From Streptomyces sp. MMG1533 (GTDB lineage Bacteria > Actinomycetota > Actinomycetes > Streptomycetales > Streptomycetaceae): a stretch of 60,894 nucleotides of DNA. Position 1 is the stretch's first letter. Each line of letters begins with the position of its first letter. The notes below the pieces were generated by a model. That model saw only the letters and a list, made by a program, of their open reading frames with translations, was not told the DNA's origin and made no database searches. The translations under genes were made by a program, and so were the position numbers. Below are positions 53,398 through 60,894 of this stretch, piece after piece. The DNA is taken from NCBI RefSeq assembly GCF_001279775.1, contig NZ_LGDG01000249.1, positions 1 through 60,894 of the forward strand. The letters run 5' to 3'.

Positions 53398-53832
53398 CGC
53401 ACCGCGCAGGAACTGGCGGACGTCGGTGCCGACCACCTCGCGGACCTCGTCACCGTCGACCTCCTCTCCTCCGCCCTCCAGGAGGAGGGACGTACCCGGT
53501 GGCCGGTCCTGCGACGCTCCGCCGCATCGCCCCAGGCTGCCTCGAACGACTCCGAACAGCCCCTCCGGCTCCGCCTTCACCGCCGACGACGTCCCCCCAT
53601 GGCTGGCGATGTCGGCGGACCACGAGCCCGCCCTGCTCGCCCTGCTCGCCCTGCGCGCCCTGCGCCTCCACTCCATGCTCCTGATCCCGCTGTGGGCCCG
53701 CGGAAGCCCGCTGGGATTCGCACAGTTCGTCCGCCGTCAAACGGCGGAGCCCTTCGACGACGACGAGCTGCTTCTGGCCCAGGAGATCGCGTCCAGAGCG
53801 GCGGTGAACATCGACAACGCCCGTCGCTACAC
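53398..53832 (+). pseudogene. GAF-domain fragment of a PP2C/SpoIIE-type phosphatase
   Basis: RTAQELADVGADHLADLVTV is the typical opening of the GAF domain in Streptomyces SpoIIE-like phosphatases; after frame changes around 53530-53580 it continues as LIPLWARGSPLGFAQFVRR and ends INIDNARRYT-like. Both the upstream PAS region and the phosphatase domain are absent. Confidence 0.6.
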
Positions 53833-54094
53833 AGAGGGCGTTCTTTTAGTCAGCACCAAACCAGCACGGGAGTCAGCACCCCACCACCAAATCACGCCCG
53901 AACAGTGCAACTCGGACAGTGCTTTCGCGGGCCCTATGGAGGCTTTCGTAGAGGCTCCGGCCACGCCCTCATGGTGGCCGCACGCACCTCCGGACGCAGA
54001 ACTATGGTGCCCCACCACATGTGCCACTGACCTGCGCATTCCTACGGTATGGCGACACACAAACGTCCCCGCCAACCGCATGGAAGTGGTGCCG
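53833..54094. other. Upstream region of the MHS transporter
   Basis: About 260 bp without a gene. AGTCAGCACC is repeated at 53848 and 53871, and ACAGTGC at 53903 and 53915, but no clear operator palindrome is visible. Confidence 0.4.
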
Positions 54095-55489
54095 ATGTCC
54101 TCCCCCGCGACCGCTCCCCCCTCCCGAGAAACCCCCGCCAGCCTCAAGCGCATCGTCGCCGCGAGCCTCATCGGCACCACCATCGAGTGGTACGACTTCT
54201 TCCTCTACGGTTCCGCCGCGGCCCTCGTCTTCAACAAGCTGTTCTTCCCCGGCTCCGATCCCCTGGTCGGCACACTTCTGTCGTTCCTGACGTACGCCGT
54301 CGGATTCGCGGCCCGTCCGCTGGGCGCGCTCGTCTTCGGGCACTACGGGGACCGGCTCGGGCGCAAGAAGCTGCTGGTGCTGAGCCTGCTGCTGATGGGC
54401 GGTGCGACCTTCGCGATCGGCCTCCTGCCGACCCACGCCACGATCGGTACGGCCGCTCCGGTGCTGCTGACCGTGCTGCGTCTGGTGCAGGGCTTCGCTC
54501 TGGGCGGCGAGTGGGGCGGGGCGGTTCTGCTGGTGTCCGAACACGGGGACGCGCGCCGGCGTGGCTTCTGGGCGTCGTGGCCGCAGACCGGGGCGCCCGC
54601 GGGGCAACTCCTCGCGACGGGCGTGCTGTCGTTGCTGACCGCCGTCCTGTCGGATGCCGCCTTCGGCAGCTGGGGCTGGCGGATTCCGTTCCTGCTCTCC
54701 GGTGTGCTGGTGATCGTCGGTTTGTGGATTCGTCTGTCTGTCGATGAATCGCCTGTCTTCAAGGAGGCGTTGGCGCAGGCCGAGGCCCGCAAGGCGGCAC
54801 GGCCCACCGACACGGAGAAGCTGCCCGTCGTCTCGGTGCTGCGCCACCACTGGCGGGACGTCCTGGTGGCGATGGGCGCGCGCATGGCGGAGAACATCAG
54901 CTACTACGTGATCACCGCGTTCATCCTCGTCTACGCCACCACTTCGGCCGGCGTCTCCAAGCAGACCGCGCTCAACTCGGTGCTCATCGCCTCGGCCGTG
55001 CACTTCGCGGTCATCCCGGGCTGGGGCGCGCTGTCGGACCGGATCGGCCGCCGTCCCGTGTATCTGCTGGGCGCTGTCGGCGTAGGCCTGTGGATGTTCC
55101 CGTTCTTCTCGCTCATCGACACCGGCGGCTTCGGCAACATGATCCTCGCGGTGACCGTGGGCCTGGTGCTGCACGGCGCGATGTACGCACCCCAGGCCGC
55201 CTTCTTCTCCGAGATGTTCGCGACCCGGATGCGCTACTCCGGAGCCTCCATCGGCGCCCAGTTCGCCTCGGTCGCGGCGGGCGCGCCCGCACCGTTGATC
55301 GCCACGGCACTGCTGTCGGACTACGGGAGTTCGACGCCCATCGCGCTGTACGTCATCGGCGCGGCCGTCCTGACGGTCGTCGCCGTGGCAGCGGCCAAGG
55401 AGACCCGCAACCGGGACCTGGCCGAGGTCGAGCCCGCCGCCGACGCGGAGCCGGTGGCGGCCCGGGCCGCGGACGCTCGTCCTGTCTGA
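54095..55489 (+). CDS. MHS-family MFS transporter (metabolite:proton symporter)
   Basis: A 464-residue 12-helix transporter of the metabolite:H+ symporter family (shikimate, proline/betaine or citrate-type). Signature sequences are the first helix GTTIEWYDFFLYG and RPLGALVFGHYGDRLGRKK between helices 2 and 3. ATG 54095 is preferred because GGAAG lies 8 bp upstream; 54080 is the alternative. It converges on a PucR regulator and a 3-hydroxybutyrate dehydrogenase, so a hydroxy- or keto-acid is a reasonable substrate. Confidence 0.88.
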   Translation: MSSPATAPPSRETPASLKRIVAASLIGTTIEWYDFFLYGSAAALVFNKLFFPGSDPLVGTLLSFLTYAVGFAARPLGALVFGHYGDRLGRKKLLVLSLLLMGGATFAIGLLPTHATIGTAAPVLLTVLRLVQGFALGGEWGGAVLLVSEHGDARRRGFWASWPQTGAPAGQLLATGVLSLLTAVLSDAAFGSWGWRIPFLLSGVLVIVGLWIRLSVDESPVFKEALAQAEARKAARPTDTEKLPVVSVLRHHWRDVLVAMGARMAENISYYVITAFILVYATTSAGVSKQTALNSVLIASAVHFAVIPGWGALSDRIGRRPVYLLGAVGVGLWMFPFFSLIDTGGFGNMILAVTVGLVLHGAMYAPQAAFFSEMFATRMRYSGASIGAQFASVAAGAPAPLIATALLSDYGSSTPIALYVIGAAVLTVVAVAAAKETRNRDLAEVEPAADAEPVAARAADARPV

Positions 55490-55505
55490 CCCTCCCCGGA
55501 ACCGG

Positions 55506-55531
55506 CCCCCGTACGCCCGTGCGTACGGGGG
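55506..55531. terminator. Bidirectional terminator between transporter and regulator
   Basis: A perfect 11-bp stem (CCCCCGTACGC with its complement) with a 4-nt loop between converging genes; it ends exactly before the stop codon of the regulator. Confidence 0.85.
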
Positions 55532-57478
55532 TCAGTGCTGCACTCTGTCCGACAACCGGTGCAGCCGCAGGGCGAGTTGGATCTCCAGGGCACGCGCGGG
55601 GCTCTGCCAGTCGTCGCCGAGGAGACGGCCGACCCGTTCCAGGCGCTGGGCGACCGTGTTCACGTGGACATGCAGCTCGTCCTTCGTTCGGGCCGGGCTC
55701 ATCCCGCAGGCGAAGTAGGCGTCGAGGGTGCGCACCAGGTCGGTGCCGCGCCGTTCGTCGTACGCGACGACCTGGCCGATCGTACGGTCGACGAAACCGC
55801 CGATGTCCCGGTCCCCGGCGAGCAGCAGCCCCAGGAAGCCGAAGTCCTCCGCCGCGGCCCCGTCGCCGACGCGGCCGAGGAGTCTCAGGGCGTCGAGACA
55901 GCGTCGGCCTTCCTCGTAGGCGGCGGCCACGGCGTCCGGGTGGGCGGCGAGGTCCCCGACCGGGGCGGAGGCGCCGACGGTGACCGACTCGTGCACGGCG
56001 GTGCCGAGGTGGCGGGCGGTGCGGCGGGCCAGCTCCGTCGCGGTGTCGCCGGGTTCCAGGGGCAGCAGCAGGACGGTGCCGCCGTCACGGGCGGCGGCCA
56101 GGCCGTGCCGGGTGGCGGCGAGGTGGGACGCGGCGGACCACAGGCGTCTGCGGGAGGCCGCTTCCTGATCGGCGTCGGCCGCGGCGACGTCCAGGCGGGC
56201 GGCGAGGACGACATGGCCGGCGTCCAGGTCGGCGTGCAGCCGGGACGCGCGCTCGCGCAGGAGGCGCGGGTCGCGGTCACGGGCATCGAGGAGGTCGTCC
56301 AGCAGTTCGCCGCGCACGCGTTGCTCCGCTTCTGCCGCGGAGCGCCGGGCGAGCAGCAGCAGCGAGGTGACCATGGCGGCACGCTCCAGGGTTCGCTGGT
56401 CGACGGGGTCGAGCCCGGGATGTCCGCGCAGCACGAGCGCGCCGAGGAGTTCACCGCCTGCGGCGACGGCCGCGATCCAGTCGTCCGCATGTCGCACCGC
56501 GTGTCCCTCGGCACGGGACACCTCCAGGGCCTCGGCGGGAGCGGTGGCGGCCTCGCTGAACTCGACCGTGCCGTCGAGGACTTCGGAGACGGCGGCGGCC
56601 ACGTCGTGGACCCCTCCGCCGCGCAGTACGAGTTCGGCGAGCCGGTCGTGGACGTCGGAGGCACGCTCGATGACCCCGCTGCGGTCCCGGATGATCTCGT
56701 TGGCGCGCTCCAGGCCGGCGAGGGCCGAACGGGTCTCGGTGAGGAGGTTCGCGGTGTCGATGGCGGCCGCGGCCAGCGCGGCGAAGGAGCCGAGCAGCGC
56801 GATCTGCTCCCGCTCGAAGACCCGTGCTCGCCGGTCCGCCGCGAAGAGAACGCCGATGACATGGTGCCCCAGCATCAGCGGCACGCCGAGGATGGCGACC
56901 AGGCCTTCGTCCCGTACTCCCGTGTCGATGGCGTGGGTGTGCTGGAAGCGGTCGTCCTTGAAGTAGTCGTCGGTGACGTACGGACGAGCGGTCTGGGCGA
57001 CGAGGCCGCCGAGGCCCTCCCCCATCCCGAGCCGCAACTGCTGGAAGCGGGCCGCGACCGAGCCCTCGGTGACCCGCATGTAGGTGTCTTCCCGCACCGG
57101 GTCGTTCAGACTGAGGTAGGCGACGTCGGTGCCGAGCAGCGACCGGGCGCGCTGCACGATCGCCTGCAGCACCGCGTCCAGGTCGCGCAGCCCGGCCAGG
57201 TCGTGGGCGGTCTCGAAGAGCGCGGACAACTCTGCCTCCCGCCGGCGCCGCCCCTCAAGCTCCGAGCGCACGCGCAGCGCGAGCAGCTTGGCCTGCTCCA
57301 GCGCGACGATCCGCTCGGCCGGCCGCCCCTCGGCGCGGGCGAGCAGCACCGGCTGCTCGTAGGCGTCGGCGGACGCGCCGCGGGCGAGCAGCTCCAGGAA
57401 CGGCGCCTCGGCGCCGCCTGCCGACGCTGCCGCGGCGGCGTCGGAACGCTCGGCGGACTGCACGTGATCGCGGGACAT
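55532..57478 (-). CDS. GAF- and PucR-domain transcriptional regulator
   Basis: A 648-residue regulator. An N-terminal coiled segment is followed by a GAF domain (about residues 90-250, with LSLNDPVREDTYMRVTEG and GVPLMLGHHVIGVLFAADRR). A long linker leads to a GGDEF-like CdaR region and the C-terminal PucR helix-turn-helix ELHVHVNTVAQRLERVGRLL. Several ATG and GTG starts are possible between 57478 and 57499. The gene lies 77 bp downstream of the 3-hydroxybutyrate dehydrogenase on the same strand, so the two are probably cotranscribed; the regulator may respond to the transporter's substrate. Confidence 0.88.
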   Translation of the reverse strand: MSRDHVQSAERSDAAAAASAGGAEAPFLELLARGASADAYEQPVLLARAEGRPAERIVALEQAKLLALRVRSELEGRRRREAELSALFETAHDLAGLRDLDAVLQAIVQRARSLLGTDVAYLSLNDPVREDTYMRVTEGSVAARFQQLRLGMGEGLGGLVAQTARPYVTDDYFKDDRFQHTHAIDTGVRDEGLVAILGVPLMLGHHVIGVLFAADRRARVFEREQIALLGSFAALAAAAIDTANLLTETRSALAGLERANEIIRDRSGVIERASDVHDRLAELVLRGGGVHDVAAAVSEVLDGTVEFSEAATAPAEALEVSRAEGHAVRHADDWIAAVAAGGELLGALVLRGHPGLDPVDQRTLERAAMVTSLLLLARRSAAEAEQRVRGELLDDLLDARDRDPRLLRERASRLHADLDAGHVVLAARLDVAAADADQEAASRRRLWSAASHLAATRHGLAAARDGGTVLLLPLEPGDTATELARRTARHLGTAVHESVTVGASAPVGDLAAHPDAVAAAYEEGRRCLDALRLLGRVGDGAAAEDFGFLGLLLAGDRDIGGFVDRTIGQVVAYDERRGTDLVRTLDAYFACGMSPARTKDELHVHVNTVAQRLERVGRLLGDDWQSPARALEIQLALRLHRLSDRVQH

Positions 57479-57555
57479 GCTCACAGGATTCACCATCACC
57501 CGACCGCCCCGTCAGCCCTGTGGAAAACTCCGCGGGGCGAGCGGAGCCGCCCCGG

Positions 57556-58365
57556 TCAGTGCGCGGTCCAGCCGCCGTCGAGGACAAGCGAGGTGCCCGT
57601 CACGAAGGAGGCCTGCGGGCTGCACAGGTACGCCACGGCCTCCGCGACCTCGTCGGGCTCGATCAGCCGCTTGAGTGCGCTGTCCTGCAGCAGCACCTCG
57701 GTGAGCACCCGCTCCTCGGGGAGGCCGTGCGCCCGAGCCTGGTCGGCGAGCTGCTTCTCGACCAGTGGGGTGCGCACATAGGCGGGGTTCACACAGTTCG
57801 AGGTGACCCCATGGGGTGCACCTTCGAGGGCGGCCGTCTTGGACAGCCCCTCCAGTCCGTGTTTGGCGGCCACATAGGCGGACTTGTAGGCCGAGGCGCG
57901 CAGACCGTGGACGGAGGACACGTTGACGATACGGCCCCACCCCTGCCCGTACATGTGGGGCAGCGCGCCCCGGATGAGCCGGAACGGCGCCTCCAGCATC
58001 ACGGTGAGCACTGTGTGGAAGGCCTCGGGCGGGAACTCCTCGATGGGGCGCACCAGTTGCAGCCCGGCGTTGTTGACGAGGACGTCGGTTCCCGCGGCGG
58101 CGAGTTCGGCGGCGTCCAGGTCGGTGAGGTCGAGGACGTGCGGTTCGAGGGTCCCGGCGAGCCCCTGGGACCGCTCGGCGAGGGCCTCGAGACCCGCGGC
58201 GTCCCGGTCGACCGCTCTCACCTTGGCTCCGGCGGCCGCGAGCCGCAGCGCACAGGCGCGGCCAATGCCGCCGGCGGCGCCGGTGACGAGGGCGGTGCGG
58301 CCGCCGAGGTCGAGCGTGGGGGCGGGGGCGCCGTGGGGGCCCGGGAGGGCACTGCTAGCGGTCAT
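57556..58365 (-). CDS. 3-hydroxybutyrate dehydrogenase (SDR family)
   Basis: A 269-residue SDR with TGAAGGIGRACALRL, NNAGLQ, the catalytic NVSSVHGLRAS, and YVAAKHGLEG. The residues LQLVRPIEEFP, after NNAG, and the late YVRTPLVEKQ are typical of D-3-hydroxybutyrate dehydrogenases, which produce acetoacetate. Its partners (PucR regulator and MHS transporter) suggest uptake and oxidation of hydroxybutyrate or similar acids. ATG 58365. Confidence 0.87.
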   Translation of the reverse strand: MTASSALPGPHGAPAPTLDLGGRTALVTGAAGGIGRACALRLAAAGAKVRAVDRDAAGLEALAERSQGLAGTLEPHVLDLTDLDAAELAAAGTDVLVNNAGLQLVRPIEEFPPEAFHTVLTVMLEAPFRLIRGALPHMYGQGWGRIVNVSSVHGLRASAYKSAYVAAKHGLEGLSKTAALEGAPHGVTSNCVNPAYVRTPLVEKQLADQARAHGLPEERVLTEVLLQDSALKRLIEPDEVAEAVAYLCSPQASFVTGTSLVLDGGWTAH

Positions 58366-58419
58366 GCCTCGACCCTAGGCAGCACCGGAGCCCCGACCCA
58401 TGTGGTCACCACCCACACT

Positions 58420-58899
58420 TCACTCGAAACTCGTGGCGTCGAACCATGTGGGTGTGTCCGACAGCGCCTGCTTGATCCTGAGGTGTGCGAACTCGTTCAG
58501 CTCGGGCATGGCGTCCACCGCGAACCACCCCACCTCCAGCGACTCGTCGTCGTTCACCCGTGCCTCGCCGCCCAGGGCCCGGCAGCGGAACGAGATGTCC
58601 ATGTACTGGCACACGTCGCCGTTGTCGTAGGTGACCGGCTTCAGCGACTGGACGACGATCACCCGCTCCACCTCGCAGTGGACCCCCGTCTCCTCCTCCA
58701 CCTCGCGCACCGCGCAGGCCGCGGGCTGCTCACCCGGCTCCGGGATGCCTCCGATCAGTGACCACTTGCGGGTGTCGGAACGGCGGTTGAGCAGCACTCT
58801 GCCCTCGTCGTCGAAGACGACGGCGCTGACACCGGGCAGCCACAGCAGATCGTGGCCGATGGAGGTCCGGAGCGTACGGATGAAGTCAGGAGTAGCCAT
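58420..58899 (-). CDS. Nudix hydrolase
   Basis: A 159-residue Nudix protein. The full Nudix box G-x5-E-x7-REVEEETGV is present (GGIPEPGEQPAACAVREVEE). It cleaves a nucleoside-diphosphate-linked compound; the substrate is unassigned. ATG 58899. It is separated from the 3-hydroxybutyrate dehydrogenase by 54 bp and could be cotranscribed with it. Confidence 0.9.
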   Translation of the reverse strand: MATPDFIRTLRTSIGHDLLWLPGVSAVVFDDEGRVLLNRRSDTRKWSLIGGIPEPGEQPAACAVREVEEETGVHCEVERVIVVQSLKPVTYDNGDVCQYMDISFRCRALGGEARVNDDESLEVGWFAVDAMPELNEFAHLRIKQALSDTPTWFDATSFE

Positions 58900-58967
58900 G
58901 GCCTCGACCCTAACGGGCCGGTTCCCTCGCTCTGGCGGTCGTCCCCGGGCGCCCGGCGGGCGTACGG

Positions 58968-60581
58968 CTACACGTCACCGGCGCGTCGCCCGCGCACACC
59001 GGCTCCGATGGCCCAGCCGAGTCCCCCCACCGCGACCAGCACCAGGGCGATCTCCGGCAGGATGCCCAGCTGTGTGGCGGGCGTCTGCGAGGAGCGCAGA
59101 GGGACCTTCTGGACCAGCGAGTCGGCGACGAACATGCCGGTCTTCTGCGTGATCTTCCCGTCCGGCATGATGATCGCGCTGACGCCGCTGGTCACCGGCA
59201 CGGTGACGGTCCGGCTGTGCTCCACGGCGCGGACGCGGGACATGGCGAGCTGCTGGTAGGTCATCTCACTGTGGTCGAAGGTCGCGTTGTTGCTGGGCAC
59301 GGAGATCATCTGCGCGCCGTCGGTGACCTCGGAGCGCACGGCCCAGTCGAAGGCGGCCTCGTAACAGGTGACCAGGCCGACCTTGGCGCCGTCCATGTCG
59401 AACACACCCGGCTTGCTGCCCCGGCTGAAGTCCTGGCGGACCATCGATGTCCAGTTGCTGTTGATCGCCCCGATGAGGGAGCGCAGCGGGAGGTACTCGC
59501 CGAAGGGCTGGATCTGCCGCTTGTCGTAGGTGTCGACGGGGCCCTTGGCCGGGTCCCACAGAATCTGCTCGTTGTAGAGCTTGCCGTCCCGCTCCACGAC
59601 GCCGCCGACGGAGATCGGCACGCCGATCGCCTTGGCCGCCTCGTCGATGACGGTGCGTGCGTCGGCGTTGGCGAAGGGGTCGATGTCGGAGGAGTTCTCC
59701 GGCCACAGGACGAAGTCGGGCTTGGCGACCTTGCCCGCCTTGACCTCGGCGGCCAGCCGCTCGGTCTCGCGCGCGTGGTAGTCGAGCACGGCCCGCCGCT
59801 GGGCGTTGAACTCCAGCCCCGCACGCGGCACGTTGCCCTGGATGACCGCGACGGTCACCGTGCCGTCCTCGGCCTTGTCGCTCACCAGCGGCCGGGCGGC
59901 CACCGCTCCCGCCACGGGCACGGCCACGCTCAGCAGGGCGACGGCCGCCGCGGACCGCCGTACCGTGCGCGTGCGCCGCCCCTCGACGACCAGGCGTACG
60001 GCCTCGCACAGACCGAAGCCGCACAGGACGACCGCGAAGCCGAGCACCGGGGTGCCGCCCACAGCCGCCAGCGGCAGGAACACGCCGTCCGCCTGACCGA
60101 ACGCGATCTTGCCCCAGGGGAACCCGTTGAACGGCACGCGCGCGCGTGCCGCCTCGCCGGCGATCCAGATCGCACCCGCCCACACCGGCCAGCCCGGCAG
60201 CTTCGACACCGCGGCGACCCCCGCGCCGACCAAGGCGACGAAGATCGCCTCGATCACGACCAGCGCGATCCACGGGCCGGGGCCGACCTCCACCCCGGTC
60301 CACACCAGCAGCGGCAGCAGGAAACCCAGGCCGAAGAGGTAGCCGAGACCGAGGCCCGCCTTCCAGCCACGGCCGCGCAGCACCCAGCCGAAGACGGCGA
60401 AGGCGGGCAGGGCCAGCCACCACAGGGTGCGCGGCGGGAAACTGACGTAGAGCAGCACTCCGGAGAGCGCGGCTGCGGCGGCCGGGACGAGACGACGCAG
60501 GAGCCGCGCCCCGCGCGATGGGGGCGCGGTCGAGGGCTGTACCTGGTCCGACTCGTCCACGGAGGTTGCGGTGACGGTCAC
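58968..60581 (-). CDS. lnt: Apolipoprotein N-acyltransferase
   Basis: A 537-residue membrane enzyme that N-acylates the lipoprotein cysteine. An N-terminal set of about seven hydrophobic helices is followed by a nitrilase-like (CN hydrolase) domain with the catalytic Glu in LWPENSSD, the Lys in YDKRQIQPFGEY and the Cys in VTCYEAAFDW, and a final hydrophobic helix. GTG 60581 is preferred; TACACT, a -10-like box, lies 7 bp upstream (60588-60593), so the mRNA may be leaderless. A longer frame to 60698 crosses that box. Confidence 0.92.
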   Translation of the reverse strand: MTVTATSVDESDQVQPSTAPPSRGARLLRRLVPAAAAALSGVLLYVSFPPRTLWWLALPAFAVFGWVLRGRGWKAGLGLGYLFGLGFLLPLLVWTGVEVGPGPWIALVVIEAIFVALVGAGVAAVSKLPGWPVWAGAIWIAGEAARARVPFNGFPWGKIAFGQADGVFLPLAAVGGTPVLGFAVVLCGFGLCEAVRLVVEGRRTRTVRRSAAAVALLSVAVPVAGAVAARPLVSDKAEDGTVTVAVIQGNVPRAGLEFNAQRRAVLDYHARETERLAAEVKAGKVAKPDFVLWPENSSDIDPFANADARTVIDEAAKAIGVPISVGGVVERDGKLYNEQILWDPAKGPVDTYDKRQIQPFGEYLPLRSLIGAINSNWTSMVRQDFSRGSKPGVFDMDGAKVGLVTCYEAAFDWAVRSEVTDGAQMISVPSNNATFDHSEMTYQQLAMSRVRAVEHSRTVTVPVTSGVSAIIMPDGKITQKTGMFVADSLVQKVPLRSSQTPATQLGILPEIALVLVAVGGLGWAIGAGVRGRRAGDV

Positions 60582-60715
60582 CTGGGGAGTGTACGGCGGC
60601 CGGCCTCGGAGCCGACAGCGCGGTCCGCCCGGCCGCAGCGGACACCGTGCGGCACATCGGGCGCATCGTTCCTGCGCAACTCGGTCCAACTCGTCCACAA
60701 ACCGGCCATCAGCCG

Positions 60716-60894
60716 TTACGGTATGCCGGAGTCCTTGCCGTACGGGCCGGTAACGCCCGTGGCGGCCGGGATCGTCACAGGTCGGGGGCGACCGGGTTCG
60801 GGGGGCGGGGTGGGTTCCACGGGTATGACGTCTGTGGCGGGGGCCGGTGGGGACGGCGGCAGCGGAAAAACTTTTTAGGGCAGGGGGGGGGGGG
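60716..60894 (-). CDS. Possible C-terminal end of a proline-rich protein, window edge
   Basis: A minus-strand frame ends at TAA 60716-60718 with the tail VTGPYGKDSGIP and is Pro-rich upstream. Near 60877 it meets a stop and then the poly-G run at the window end. If that end is unreliable, the stop may be an artefact and this would be the real end of a neighbouring gene. The family is not recognisable. Confidence 0.25.

Noticed and set aside
52736..55489. Single 917-codon frame joining the PrpE end, PucR fragment and MHS transporter
   Set aside because: Only the transporter part from 54095 has genuine continuous homology; the rest is a shadow of prpE plus remnants. A real giant fusion protein is unlikely.
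1..60894. tRNA, rRNA, riboswitch, prophage or biosynthetic gene cluster
   Set aside because: No cloverleaf-like sequence, conserved riboswitch core, phage structural gene or polyketide/nonribosomal synthetase domain was seen.

Overview
The window is very GC-rich, with Streptomyces-type features: GTG and TTG starts, short or absent leaders, secreted polysaccharide-degrading enzymes, many one-component regulators. It is almost certainly a Streptomyces chromosome. The last bases are a poly-G run that looks like a contig end.

Region 1 (1-22.6 kb) is an inositol catabolic locus interrupted by a plant-polysaccharide island. A plus-strand operon (194-9550) encodes a TIM-barrel isomerase, IolC kinase, a Cgl0159-type aldolase-fold protein, IolB, IolD, methylmalonate-semialdehyde dehydrogenase, a Gfo/Idh/MocA oxidoreductase and a second TIM-barrel protein, and ends at a strong hairpin. 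The island carries a secreted TAP-type peptidase, a GH53 galactanase and a PL9-like polysaccharide lyase. Then follow an orphan sugar-binding lipoprotein, a convergent LacI-family repressor, and a second inositol operon (IolE-like, IolT-like transporter, IolG-like dehydrogenase, TIM-barrel paralogue of the first gene). Three promoters (before iolC, the lipoprotein and iolE) share a TTGACA -35 box and a downstream TAAAGCGCT/TAGAGCGCG operator core, pointing to one LacI-controlled regulon.

Region 2 (22.7-26.4 kb) holds a malic enzyme and dihydrolipoyl dehydrogenase.

Region 3 (26.5-54 kb) is accessory and heavily eroded. Intact regulator/enzyme pairs (TetR, HxlR or LysR with short-chain dehydrogenases, an Old Yellow Enzyme, alpha/beta hydrolases, a quinone-oxidoreductase-like enzyme, a thioesterase) sit among more than a dozen truncated gene fragments. 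Three TetR genes are close paralogues; an HxlR gene with its operator occurs three times (intact, one-base frameshift, nearly gone). Several dead fragments duplicate live genes nearby. An enoyl-CoA hydratase/HIBYL-CoA hydrolase, an iron alcohol dehydrogenase and a propionyl-CoA synthetase are also here.

Region 4 (54-60.9 kb) looks like ordinary chromosome: an MHS-family transporter, a GAF/PucR regulator and 3-hydroxybutyrate dehydrogenase (probably one ketone-body or hydroxy-acid module), a Nudix hydrolase and apolipoprotein N-acyltransferase.

The best candidates for something new are the LacI-linked inositol regulon with duplicated isomerases and an orphan binding protein, and the serially duplicated regulator-operator cassettes in which operators survive while regulators decay. 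All homology statements come from reading motifs; no database search was run.
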